Source: Pelagibacterium xiamenense (GTDB lineage: Bacteria; Pseudomonadota; Alphaproteobacteria; Rhizobiales; Devosiaceae). Taken from it: a stretch of DNA of 64,000 nucleotides. The notes beneath the pieces were generated by a model that was not told where the DNA came from, made no database searches, and was given only the letters and a program-made list of their open reading frames with translations. Below are positions 53,456 to 62,233 of this stretch, piece after piece (the stretch's first letter is position 1; each line of letters begins with the position of its first letter). The stretch is from positions 1,240,001-1,304,000 of the forward strand of contig NZ_JAJOYS010000001.1 in the NCBI RefSeq assembly GCF_021166475.1, read 5' to 3'. The position numbers and the translations under genes were made by a program.

Positions 53456-53487
53456 ACTTATTCTTGAGTTCGCCGCACGGTGACGCC

Positions 53488-55383
53488 ATGAGCAAGATTT
53501 TCGTCAATCCGGTCCGCCGGGTTTCGCGCATTTTCGAAACCTGGGTCGATCCGTTCCGCCCTCAGGACGACATGCAACCCCCCGACACTGTGCGGGGGTT
53601 TCTCTGGCACTACCTCCGGCAGGCCAAGGGGCCGTATGTGCTCGTGATCGCGCTCGCCGGGCTCACCTCGCTGTTCGAGGCGCTGTTCTTTTTTTATATG
53701 GGCCGGCTTATCGATTTGCTCGAAACGAGCAACGCCGCCGCCGGCTGGACGGGGCTCGTCACCGATCACGGCACCGAACTGCTCGTCATGCTCGTCGTCG
53801 TCGTCGTGGGGCGTTTCCTCGCGCCGACGATCCAGGCACTCGTCGAAGAACAGACGATCGGGCGCGGGTTCACGACGCTTGTGCGCTGGCAGGCCTATGT
53901 CTACGTCTCGCGCCAGTCCATGCGCTTCTTCAACGACGACTTTGCCGGACGGCTCGTCACCAAGGTTACTCAGGCCTCCCAATCGCTCAACGATTTCATC
54001 GCCAGCGTCGTCCAGGTCGCCTGGGCGCTGACGATCTTTGCGGGGACGACGCTGTTCCTTTTTGCCCAGCTCGACCTGCGCATGGCGGGGCTGATCGTCG
54101 TCTGGATCGCGATCTTTTCGGTGCTCGCGCGGTATTTCGTGCCCCGCATGCGCGCCCGCGCCACCGAGAACGCCGAAAACGCCTCCATGCTCAACGGGCG
54201 CGTGACCGACAGCTTCGCCAATATCCAGACCCTTCGCCTTTTCGGCAATGACGAGGACAACGACCAGTACGTCCGCAACGGCTTCAAGCGTTTCCTCGAT
54301 TCCGCGACCCGGCTGGGGCGGCTCGTCACTGGCGTGCGCACGGCGATGGGGCTGTTGAGCACGGTAATGATCATCGCCTTCGGCGTGCTGTCCATCCAGC
54401 TGTGGGCCGCCGACTCGATCACGATCGGCGCGGTGGCGTTCGCGCTCGCGCTGGTCCTGCGGCTCAACATGATGCAGGGTCGGATGATGGGGCAGTTGAA
54501 CGGCATGATGCGGCATTTCGGTATCGTCCAGAATGCCATGGAAACCATCGCCAGGCCTCTCGAACTGGTCGACGCCCGGGACGCAAAGCCGCTCGAGGTC
54601 GAAAACGCCGCGGTGGATTTCGAGAACGTCCGCTTCCACTACGGGCGCGACAAGGGCGTCATCGAGGGGCTGAACATATCCATTGCGCCCGGCGAGAAGA
54701 TCGGCCTCGTCGGCCAGTCGGGCGCGGGTAAATCCACCCTCGTCAATCTGCTCCTGCGCTTCTACGATCTCGAAAGCGGCCGCATCCTGATCGACGGGCA
54801 GGATATTTCCGAAGTCACCCAGGAATCCCTGCGCGCCAATATCGGCGTCGTGAGCCAGGATACCGCGCTATTGCACCGCTCGGTGCGCGCCAACATCATG
54901 TTCGGCAAGACCGGCGCGTCCGAAGCCGAAATGATCGCGGCGGCAAAGCGCGCCGAAGCGCATGACTTCATCATGGAGCTCGAGGACCATCGCGGACGCA
55001 CGGGCTACGACGCCCATGTGGGCGAGCGGGGCGTCAAGCTCTCGGGCGGTCAGCGCCAGCGCATCGCGATTGCGCGTGTGCTCCTCAAAAATGCCCCCAT
55101 CCTCGTCCTCGACGAGGCGACCTCGGCGCTCGACAGCGAGGTTGAAGCGGCGATCCAGAGCCAGCTCGAGGGCTTGATGGAGGGCAAAACCGTCATCGCC
55201 ATCGCGCACCGGCTCTCGACCATCGCGGCGATGGACCGGCTGGTGATCCTCGAACGCGGGCATATCGTGGAACAGGGAACGCACGCCGAACTGCTCGACC
55301 GCGGCGGTCACTATGCGCGGCTCTGGTCGCGCCAGTCGGGCGGCTTCCTCGACCTCGACGAGGAAGAAGCGGCGGCGGAATGA
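53488..55383 (+). CDS. ABC exporter half-transporter 2 (TMD-NBD)
   Basis: A 631-aa paralogue of the preceding exporter. Membrane part: VLVIALAGLTSLFEALFFFY, TELLVMLVVVVVGRFLAP and others. NBD: Walker A GQSGAGKST, signature LSGGQRQRIAIARVLL, Walker B ILVLDEATSALD. Same domain order and close motifs suggest a duplication. ATG 53488 is selected by homology with copy 1; a TTG 24 bp before exists. It ends against the convergent methyltransferase-like gene. Confidence 0.88.
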   Translation: MSKIFVNPVRRVSRIFETWVDPFRPQDDMQPPDTVRGFLWHYLRQAKGPYVLVIALAGLTSLFEALFFFYMGRLIDLLETSNAAAGWTGLVTDHGTELLVMLVVVVVGRFLAPTIQALVEEQTIGRGFTTLVRWQAYVYVSRQSMRFFNDDFAGRLVTKVTQASQSLNDFIASVVQVAWALTIFAGTTLFLFAQLDLRMAGLIVVWIAIFSVLARYFVPRMRARATENAENASMLNGRVTDSFANIQTLRLFGNDEDNDQYVRNGFKRFLDSATRLGRLVTGVRTAMGLLSTVMIIAFGVLSIQLWAADSITIGAVAFALALVLRLNMMQGRMMGQLNGMMRHFGIVQNAMETIARPLELVDARDAKPLEVENAAVDFENVRFHYGRDKGVIEGLNISIAPGEKIGLVGQSGAGKSTLVNLLLRFYDLESGRILIDGQDISEVTQESLRANIGVVSQDTALLHRSVRANIMFGKTGASEAEMIAAAKRAEAHDFIMELEDHRGRTGYDAHVGERGVKLSGGQRQRIAIARVLLKNAPILVLDEATSALDSEVEAAIQSQLEGLMEGKTVIAIAHRLSTIAAMDRLVILERGHIVEQGTHAELLDRGGHYARLWSRQSGGFLDLDEEEAAAE

Positions 55384-55866
55384 TCAGAACCAGCGCCGCG
55401 TGTGCGTGAGATACCGTGCATATGCCTCGCCGAACTTGCCGCTGAGATAATCCTCCTCCCGCGCCACCACCAGCCGGTCGAGCGCGAGCCAGAGGAACGG
55501 CAGCAATAGAACGCCCCATTCGAGCGCGAAGGCGAGGCATAGCCCCGTATAAACCGCCAGAAACCCCAGATAGATCGGGTTGCGGGTGTACCGGTAGATC
55601 CCGGTCGTGACCAGTTGGGTGGAGGGCTTGTAGGGCTCCACATTGGTGCCCGCCGCGCGGAAATTGGTGACCGCCTGCGCCGCGACCGCGACCCCTGCGA
55701 GGATAAGAACAATCCCGATCCAGAAGAACAGCTCCCCCACGCCGGGCGGTGGGAAGATCGGCACGGCGACCAGCCAGTCGAGCACGACGGCAATCGCCAG
55801 CGCGATCAACGGAAACAGCGGCGGCGGCATGATGAGGCCCGGATTGTCGCGTTCGGCTTCGGCCAT
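55384..55866 (-). CDS. Isoprenylcysteine carboxyl methyltransferase-like membrane protein
   Basis: A 160-aa integral membrane protein with about four helices. GIYRYTRNPIYLGFLAVYTG holds the RNPxY SAM-binding motif of the ICMT/PEMT-type family, and REEDYLSGKFGEAYARYLTH is the typical second motif near the end. In bacteria these modify unknown small molecules or lipids. ATG 55866 follows GGGAG. The tail resembles the decayed fragment at 2674. Confidence 0.85.
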   Translation of the reverse strand: MAEAERDNPGLIMPPPLFPLIALAIAVVLDWLVAVPIFPPPGVGELFFWIGIVLILAGVAVAAQAVTNFRAAGTNVEPYKPSTQLVTTGIYRYTRNPIYLGFLAVYTGLCLAFALEWGVLLLPFLWLALDRLVVAREEDYLSGKFGEAYARYLTHTRRWF

Positions 55867-56021
55867 TTGCGTCTCCCGCTTTTGCTCCCGCCCAGCATGA
55901 GCCAAGGGCTGGCAAACTGCAACTTTCGCCTTTATCGCCTCCTGCAACTAAAGTAGAACGCACCTCATCGCGCACGCCGGACGGGAGATCCGGCCCAGCT
56001 CTGCATCTTGGGGAGGATATG

Positions 56022-58502
56022 ATGGCGAATGTCTCGCAGACGGCCGCTCGCGCCGCAATCGATTACAAGGCGCTGCACCTAGGCGGCGAATTCACGCTGT
56101 CTTCCCCTGCGCTCGAGGAAAACCTCACCATCACGCTGCCGGGCGACGTCCACACGGCTCTCCTTGAAGCGGGCAGGATCCCCGATCCCTATTTCGGCAA
56201 TAACGAAGACGCCGTCGCGTGGGTCTATGAAGCGCCGTGGTCGGTGGAACGCGCCTTCGAGGCCGGCGCGGACCTTGCCGAAGGCTTCCTCACGCTCACC
56301 CTCTCGGAGGTCGATTGCATCGCGACCGTATCGCTCAACGGCGAGGTGATCGCACAGACCCAGAACCAGTTCATCCGCTACGATATCGACGTCACCGGCA
56401 AGGTGCGCGAAGGCGCGAACACGCTCCGGATCGACTTCGCCGCCATCCCCGAAATCGCCAGGGCGCGTGCCGACGCGCACCCGTTCCCGATCCCCTATGC
56501 GGCGATGAACCAGAAGGTCGCGCACCTCAATTTCGTGCGCAAGACCGCCTGCCATGCCGGATGGGACTGGGGCATCTGCCTCATGCCCACCGGCGTCTAT
56601 GGGCGCATGGAATTGCGTCGCACCCCGCTCGCCCGCACCGAGAGCGTACAGGTGGATCAGGACCATGCGGACGGCAAGGTGACGCTCTCGATCAGGACGC
56701 GCATCCACGCCTTCGCGGCGGGCGAAGTGAACCTTGCCCACACGATCGATGGACAGACCGCCGGCGGCCCGGTCACGGTCGCCCCCGGCGAGAACGTCTT
56801 CACCCACACGCTCACCATTGCCGACCCGAAGCTCTGGTGGCCGGCGGGGCAGGGGGACCAGCCGCTCTACGACCTCGTCACCGACCTCGACGGCGAAACG
56901 ACAACGCGCCGCATCGGCCTTAGGGACCTCGAATGGGTGGTCGAAAAGGACGAGATCGACCACTGTTTCAAATGCCGGATCAACGGCCGCGACATCACCA
57001 TGATGGGCGCCAACTGGATACCGGCCGACGCTATCCCCTCGCGTATCACGCCCGAGACCGTCGGCGATCTCCTCGAGAGCGCCGTGGCGGCGAACTACAA
57101 CATGCTCCGCGTCTGGGGCGGCGGTCAGTACGAACCCGATTATTTCTACGACCTCTGCGACGAGATGGGGCTCCTCATCTGGCACGATTTCATGTTCGCC
57201 TGCATGAGTTACCCCTCCGACCGCGCCTTCCTCGCCGATGTCCGCACCGAAATCACCCAGCAGGTCCGCCGCCTCTCCCACCACGCGTCGATCGCGCTCT
57301 GGTGCGGCGACAACGAGGTGATCGGCTCGCTCGGCTGGTTCCCCGAAACCAAGGCCGACCCCGAGCGCTACGTCGCCAATTACGACCGGCTCAATTCCAT
57401 GCTCGGCGAGATCGTCGAGGACGAGGACCCTGCGCGCCGGTTCTGGCCATCCTCCCCCTCGCTGGGCTATCTCGACTTTTCGGACGGCTGGCACACCGAC
57501 ACCCGCGGCGACATGCACTTCTGGGACGTCTGGCACTCGGCCAAGCCCTTCGAGCACTATCGCACCGTCCAGCCGCGCTTCGCTTCCGAGTTCGGCTTCC
57601 AGTCCTTCACCTCGATGAACGTCATCGAGAGTTTCACCGAGCCCGCCGACCGCAATCCCTCCTCGCCGGTGATGGAAACCCACCAGCGCAACGAGGGCGG
57701 CAACGCGCGTATTCTCGAAACCATGTGCCGCTATTTCCGCTTCCCCAAGGGGTTCGAGGAAATGGTGTTCCTCTCGCAGGTCCAGCAGGGCCTCGCCATC
57801 AAGACCGCCATCGAATTCTGGCGCTCGACCAAGCCCCGTTGCATGGGCACGCTCTATTGGCAGATCAACGACAACTGGCCGGTCGCAAGCTGGTCGAGCC
57901 TCGACTATGGCGGGCAGTGGAAACTGCTTCACTACCTTGCGAAGCGCTTCTACATGCCGGTCAACGTGGTCGCGGTGCCCGAGGACGACGAGATCGTGAT
58001 CAAGGGCATCAACGACGGCCACGCCCCCGCCGACATCACGCTCGAGGTCATCCGCGCCGACGTAACTGACGGCGAAAAGACGCTGAAAAGCCTCGACGTT
58101 TCCCTCGGCCTTGAATCTGCATCCGAACTCGCTCGCGTTCCGCTTGAGGACCTCGGGGATGGGCAGTTCCTCCTCCTCGAATGGCGCGGCCGCGATGGCA
58201 ACCTCATCGGCCGCAACGACTTCTTTCCCCGCGCCTACAAATATTACGACCTGCCGCAGGCGACTGTCTCCGCACGCTGGAGCGAGGGTGAAACCGGACC
58301 CCTCCTGACGCTCGAAACCGACGCCCCGGCCTTCTTCGTCACCGCCTCCGTCGACACTCCGGGATATTTCTCGGACAACTGCCTGACCCTATTGCCCGGC
58401 CGCCCGGCGCAGCTTAGCTTCACCCCGCGCAAGGGAGCGTCCGTCGGCCGCGACACCCTCGAAGCGTCGCTCACCATCCGCCATCTGGCGCAAACCTACT
58501 AA
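56022..58502 (+). CDS. Beta-mannosidase, glycoside hydrolase family 2
   Basis: An 826-aa GH2 enzyme that cuts beta-1,4-linked mannose from oligosaccharide ends. Acid/base Glu432 is in LWCGDNEVIG and nucleophile Glu523 in RFASEFGFQS. MMGANWIPADAIPSRITPE and LRVWGGGQYEPDYFYDLCDE are conserved barrel segments. An N-terminal sugar-binding domain and C-terminal beta domains complete it. There is no signal peptide, so it is cytoplasmic and acts on imported sugars. GGAGG precedes the ATG at 56022. The next gene, a lyxose/mannose isomerase, starts 19 bp later and would take the product to fructose. Confidence 0.92.
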   Translation: MANVSQTAARAAIDYKALHLGGEFTLSSPALEENLTITLPGDVHTALLEAGRIPDPYFGNNEDAVAWVYEAPWSVERAFEAGADLAEGFLTLTLSEVDCIATVSLNGEVIAQTQNQFIRYDIDVTGKVREGANTLRIDFAAIPEIARARADAHPFPIPYAAMNQKVAHLNFVRKTACHAGWDWGICLMPTGVYGRMELRRTPLARTESVQVDQDHADGKVTLSIRTRIHAFAAGEVNLAHTIDGQTAGGPVTVAPGENVFTHTLTIADPKLWWPAGQGDQPLYDLVTDLDGETTTRRIGLRDLEWVVEKDEIDHCFKCRINGRDITMMGANWIPADAIPSRITPETVGDLLESAVAANYNMLRVWGGGQYEPDYFYDLCDEMGLLIWHDFMFACMSYPSDRAFLADVRTEITQQVRRLSHHASIALWCGDNEVIGSLGWFPETKADPERYVANYDRLNSMLGEIVEDEDPARRFWPSSPSLGYLDFSDGWHTDTRGDMHFWDVWHSAKPFEHYRTVQPRFASEFGFQSFTSMNVIESFTEPADRNPSSPVMETHQRNEGGNARILETMCRYFRFPKGFEEMVFLSQVQQGLAIKTAIEFWRSTKPRCMGTLYWQINDNWPVASWSSLDYGGQWKLLHYLAKRFYMPVNVVAVPEDDEIVIKGINDGHAPADITLEVIRADVTDGEKTLKSLDVSLGLESASELARVPLEDLGDGQFLLLEWRGRDGNLIGRNDFFPRAYKYYDLPQATVSARWSEGETGPLLTLETDAPAFFVTASVDTPGYFSDNCLTLLPGRPAQLSFTPRKGASVGRDTLEASLTIRHLAQTY

Positions 58503-58521
58503 CCGAAAAGAGGAGGAGCCC

Positions 58522-59232
58522 ATGAAACGCTCCCGCGTCAACGAAATCATCCGCCAGGGCGACGAATTCATCCGCTCGTTCGGCTACATCATGCCCCCCT
58601 TCGCCTATTTCTCGCCCGGCGAGATGAAGGACCGTCAGGCCGACATCCAGAACATCCTCAAAGCCGGGCTCGGCTGGGACGTGACCGACTACGGCCAGGG
58701 CGATTTCGACAATCTGGGGCTGTTCCTCTTCACTGTCCGCAATGGCGACGCCGCCGACCTCACCAGGGGGCGCGGCATGCTCTATGCCGAAAAGATCATG
58801 ATCTCGCGCCACGATCAGATCTCTCCCATGCACCGGCACACGATCAAGGCCGAGGACATCATCAACCGCGGCGGCGCCAGGCTCGCGCTGCAGCTTTATA
58901 ACGACGACGGCACCGACAAGGGCATCGACGAGGAAAGCGACGTCGTCGTCTATACCGACGGCATCAAGCGCACCTTGCCCGCCGGCGGCATCCTCGAGCT
59001 TTCGCCCGGCGAGAGCGTCACGCTCCTTCCCGGCAACTGGCACAAGTTCTGGGGTGAGGGCGGAGACGTCTTGATCGGGGAGGTCTCGACCGTCAACGAC
59101 GACAGGACCGACAACACCTTCCTCGATCCCATCGGCCGGTTCTCGGACATCGAGGAAGACGAAGATCCCGTCCACCTGCTGGTTTCGGACTACGACAAGT
59201 GGTTCGGTGTCGGCGGCGGCTCGGGCTACTGA
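58522..59232 (+). CDS. D-lyxose/D-mannose isomerase family protein
   Basis: A 236-aa cupin-fold sugar isomerase. The metal site is visible: His104 and His106 in SPMHRHTIKAED, Glu111 just after, and His174 in GNWHKFWGEG. The family turns D-lyxose into D-xylulose and often D-mannose into D-fructose. AGAGGAGGAGC precedes the ATG. Coupled to beta-mannosidase, the second activity is likely the relevant one. It overlaps the convergent serine hydrolase by 7 bp. Confidence 0.88.
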   Translation: MKRSRVNEIIRQGDEFIRSFGYIMPPFAYFSPGEMKDRQADIQNILKAGLGWDVTDYGQGDFDNLGLFLFTVRNGDAADLTRGRGMLYAEKIMISRHDQISPMHRHTIKAEDIINRGGARLALQLYNDDGTDKGIDEESDVVVYTDGIKRTLPAGGILELSPGESVTLLPGNWHKFWGEGGDVLIGEVSTVNDDRTDNTFLDPIGRFSDIEEDEDPVHLLVSDYDKWFGVGGGSGY

Positions 59233-60800
59233 ACCGCCTCTTCCATCCAGGTGCCCAGGCCGTCGGTGTCCAGATAGTCGATCCGCACGGTGCGCGCGCC
59301 ATCCTCACGCTTGGCAAACGTCACGGACGAGCGCGAACCCCTCGGTGCGTTCTCGGTCCGTGGCGAGATGGCGAAGACGTCCTGCGCCCAGGGTTCGAGC
59401 CGGAACCGCTGCGGCGCGGGCCCAAGTTCGGCAACCAGCCCCTCTGCGTCTTCTGCAATCGTCAGCGGGCCGAAATAGGCATTCTCATAGGTGCCGACAT
59501 AGAGTGAAGGGTCTGGGTTCTCCGGGGCGTCCGGAGGCGTGGGTAAACCGGCAAGGTCGCCGACCGGCGCCATATAGCCCTGCATCACCCCGTTGAAGCC
59601 CGCAAACCAGTCCCGCGAAGCCTCCCCGAACTGATACAGGTCAATGAAATAGGCGCCAATCGCCTCCGCTGCGCCCACGGGCCCGGCATTCGTCAGAACG
59701 ACAATGCCCAGGTCGTCTCCCGGCAGCAACACGACGCGCGTTGCAGCGCCCAGAACGAACGCACCGGAATGCGAGAGCATGACGCGGCCGGTCGGCGTCA
59801 CACCGACATTAAAGCCATATCCATAGGCATCGCTGCGCCCGTCCGCGGCCGGACTGGGCCCGCTGACGATCTGCGGCTGGACGGCAGGCAACAGGTCGTC
59901 CGGCGCAAAGACCTCGCGGCTCCCGGCGGTTCCCCCGCTGAGAACGAGGTTCAGCCAATTCGCCATATCGAGAACGTTAGTCGACAATCCGCCCGCAGGG
60001 GCCTGCGGGTCGGCGTCGCGTTCGAAAAGGGCGAGCGGCGCCCCGGTATCCATCGCATGAATGACCGCGCGGTTTTCCGCCGCCATATAGTCCGCATGCC
60101 GGTAGCTTGAGTGCGGCATCCCCACGGGTTCGAAGATATAGGCATCGGCCAGATCTTCCCACGCCATCCCCGCCGCCGCGGCGACGGCTTCGGCGCCGAT
60201 GGTGATGCCGAAATTGGAATAGGCGTAGTCGAGCCTGAACCGGTCAAGTTCGTGCTCGAGAAGACGCGCAATGATGGTGTCGCGGTCGAAGCCCAGATCC
60301 TCGAGGTCGTCGCCCGCGGCGTGCGGCAGGCCGGATCGGTGCGCAAAGAAATCGCCGATCGTGGCATGATCCCGGACATAAGGGTCGCTCAGAGCCAGCG
60401 TCGGGAGGTGGCTGCTGGCAACATCATCCCAATCCACCTCGTTGTTGAAAACGGCAGCCGCCGCGACAGTGGCGCTCACCGGCTTGGAGACCGAAGCGGC
60501 CATGAAAACCGTCTCGGGGGTAATCGGGTCGCTGGTTCCGATTTCGCGGACGCCAAAACCCTCGGCAAAAACGAGCTCGCCATCATGGACCACCGCGACG
60601 GCAATACCGGGCACGCCGCTGCGTTCCATCGTATCTTCGACATAGGCCGGAAGCGCGGAGAGCGCCATGCCCAGCCGGCTTTCGGTAATTTCGGTGACAT
60701 CGGCGCCCGGATAAGGTCCGGGAACGACGGTCTGGGCAAAAACCGGAACAGCCGCGAGAGCAGTGGCGGCAAAAAGGCAGATCAGGGAAGTTTTGTGCAT
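59226..60800 (-). CDS. Serine beta-lactamase-fold hydrolase, periplasmic
   Basis: A 524-aa class C-type hydrolase with a signal peptide (MHKTSLICLFAATALAAVPVFAQ). Ser103 and Lys106 are in the SxxK motif (AASVSKPV), Tyr194 and Asn196 in YSN (DYAYSNFG), and HSGAF stands for the third motif. A C-terminal beta domain (DUF3471-like) follows. Substrates may be peptides, esters or beta-lactams; resistance is not implied. ATG 60800 is used; the operator-like palindrome ends 4 bp before it, leaving no room for a ribosome site, so the mRNA may be leaderless. Confidence 0.88.
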   Translation of the reverse strand: MHKTSLICLFAATALAAVPVFAQTVVPGPYPGADVTEITESRLGMALSALPAYVEDTMERSGVPGIAVAVVHDGELVFAEGFGVREIGTSDPITPETVFMAASVSKPVSATVAAAAVFNNEVDWDDVASSHLPTLALSDPYVRDHATIGDFFAHRSGLPHAAGDDLEDLGFDRDTIIARLLEHELDRFRLDYAYSNFGITIGAEAVAAAAGMAWEDLADAYIFEPVGMPHSSYRHADYMAAENRAVIHAMDTGAPLALFERDADPQAPAGGLSTNVLDMANWLNLVLSGGTAGSREVFAPDDLLPAVQPQIVSGPSPAADGRSDAYGYGFNVGVTPTGRVMLSHSGAFVLGAATRVVLLPGDDLGIVVLTNAGPVGAAEAIGAYFIDLYQFGEASRDWFAGFNGVMQGYMAPVGDLAGLPTPPDAPENPDPSLYVGTYENAYFGPLTIAEDAEGLVAELGPAPQRFRLEPWAQDVFAISPRTENAPRGSRSSVTFAKREDGARTVRIDYLDTDGLGTWMEEAVQ

Positions 60801-60804
60801 AAAA

Positions 60805-60822
60805 CTCAAGTATATAGTTGAG
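60805..60822. promoter_or_regulatory. CTCAAGTATATAGTTGAG operator-like palindrome (site 3)
   Basis: An 18-bp near-palindrome (one mismatched pair) immediately before the serine hydrolase start. On the minus strand it contains TATACT, a -10 sequence, 8 bp before the ATG. It resembles sites 1 and 2. Since it covers the -10, binding would shut the promoter. Confidence 0.55.
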
Positions 60823-60965
60823 ATGTCGAAACCCTAGGTTTCAGATGTTGAAAAACCATTACGCCATAATATCGGTTTGACTCGGCCGTCTTTACTTTGC
60901 GCGATATCGCGCGGCCGGACGGAACAGTGGCAGTGTTCATGTGTTGTCCGGGAGGAGGTTCTTTC

Positions 60966-62105
60966 ATGATACGCACCATACTGGCCGGCCTGATCTGCGC
61001 GACCGCCCTTGCCGGGCCCGCCCAGGCCCAAACCTACGAAACCGACCTTGGCGCCGTGATCCTTGAAACCCACGTCGAAGGCCTCGAACACCCGTGGGGG
61101 CTCGCCTTCCTGCCGGACGGGGGCATGCTCGTCACCGAGCGTCCGGGCAGGCTGCGGCATGTCGCGGCCGACGGAACGATATCCGAGCCCATCACCGGCG
61201 TGCCACAGGTCGACAATCGCGGGCAGGGCGGGCTGCTCGACGTCGCGCTCGACCCCGATTTCGCCTCCAACCGGTTCGTCTATCTCAGCTATGCCGAACC
61301 CGGCCAGGGCGGCACGACCTCGACCGCCGTCGCACGCGGCACCCTGAGCGACGACACGACGACCCTCGGCGGCCTCGAGGTGATCTTCTCCCAGCGGCCC
61401 AAGGTGCAATCGACCTTGCACTACGGCTCACGGCTGGTTTTTGACGGCAATGGCCATCTCTTCATCACCACCGGCGAGCGGTCGGCGGACCGGTTCCGCG
61501 TCCAGGCGCAGGATCTCAACTCCCATCTGGGCAAGGTGATCCGGATCCACCCCGATGGCGCGGTGCCCCACGACAATCCCTTCGTCGGACAGCAAGGCGC
61601 ATTGCCGGAAATCTGGTCGTACGGTCACCGCAACATCCAGGGTGCGGCCCTGCATCCCCAAACCGGCGCCCTCTGGATCAACGAGCACGGCCCGCGCGGC
61701 GGAGACGAGCTCAACCGCATCGAGAAAGGCGGCAATTACGGCTGGCCGCTGGTAACCGAAGGTACCGAATATTCCGGCGCGCCGATCGATCCGCCGGCGG
61801 ATCTGCCCCCCGGTCTCATCGATCCGGTCGCCTTTTGGGTGCCGTCACCCGCACCTTCGGGGCTGACGTTCTACGATGGCGGCATGTTTCCGGCCTGGCA
61901 GGGCGATGCCTTCATGGGCGCGCTCGCGGGCACGAGCCTCATCCGCGTTGACATGGACGGCACCGGCGTTGTCGGGGAGGAGTTCATGTTCACCGAGCTC
62001 GGCATGCGCATCCGGGACGTCGTCGAAGGACCCGACGGCGCACTCTATCTCCTCACCGACGCCGCGAACGGCAAGGTCCTCCGCATTTCCCCTGCAGAGG
62101 GGTAG
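60966..62105 (+). CDS. PQQ-type aldose sugar dehydrogenase (YliI-like)
   Basis: A 379-aa periplasmic beta-propeller with signal peptide (MIRTILAGLICATALAGPAQAQ). HPWGLAFLPDGGMLVTERPG, DNRGQGGLLDVALDPDF, YGHRNIQGAALHPQTGALW and NEHGPRGGDELN are the YliI/soluble glucose dehydrogenase blocks. They oxidise aldoses at C1 with PQQ. GGAGGAGG precedes the ATG. The true cofactor supply is not visible here. Confidence 0.9.
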   Translation: MIRTILAGLICATALAGPAQAQTYETDLGAVILETHVEGLEHPWGLAFLPDGGMLVTERPGRLRHVAADGTISEPITGVPQVDNRGQGGLLDVALDPDFASNRFVYLSYAEPGQGGTTSTAVARGTLSDDTTTLGGLEVIFSQRPKVQSTLHYGSRLVFDGNGHLFITTGERSADRFRVQAQDLNSHLGKVIRIHPDGAVPHDNPFVGQQGALPEIWSYGHRNIQGAALHPQTGALWINEHGPRGGDELNRIEKGGNYGWPLVTEGTEYSGAPIDPPADLPPGLIDPVAFWVPSPAPSGLTFYDGGMFPAWQGDAFMGALAGTSLIRVDMDGTGVVGEEFMFTELGMRIRDVVEGPDGALYLLTDAANGKVLRISPAEG

Positions 62106-62233
62106 TCCGGGGGGCTTGGACAAGGGCGCGCCATCGCGTTACAAGCCCGCTCGACCTTGCCCGGTACCGCTCCGGCCAATAAGCTCGGCCGGCGGCGTTC
62201 CGCCTGCCACAAAGAACGAAGGAAACGCGCCCC

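Noticed and set aside
59226-60800. Calling the serine hydrolase a resistance beta-lactamase
   Set aside because: The fold and motifs also fit esterases and D-amino peptidases, it has an extra C-terminal domain, and no ampR-like neighbour is present.
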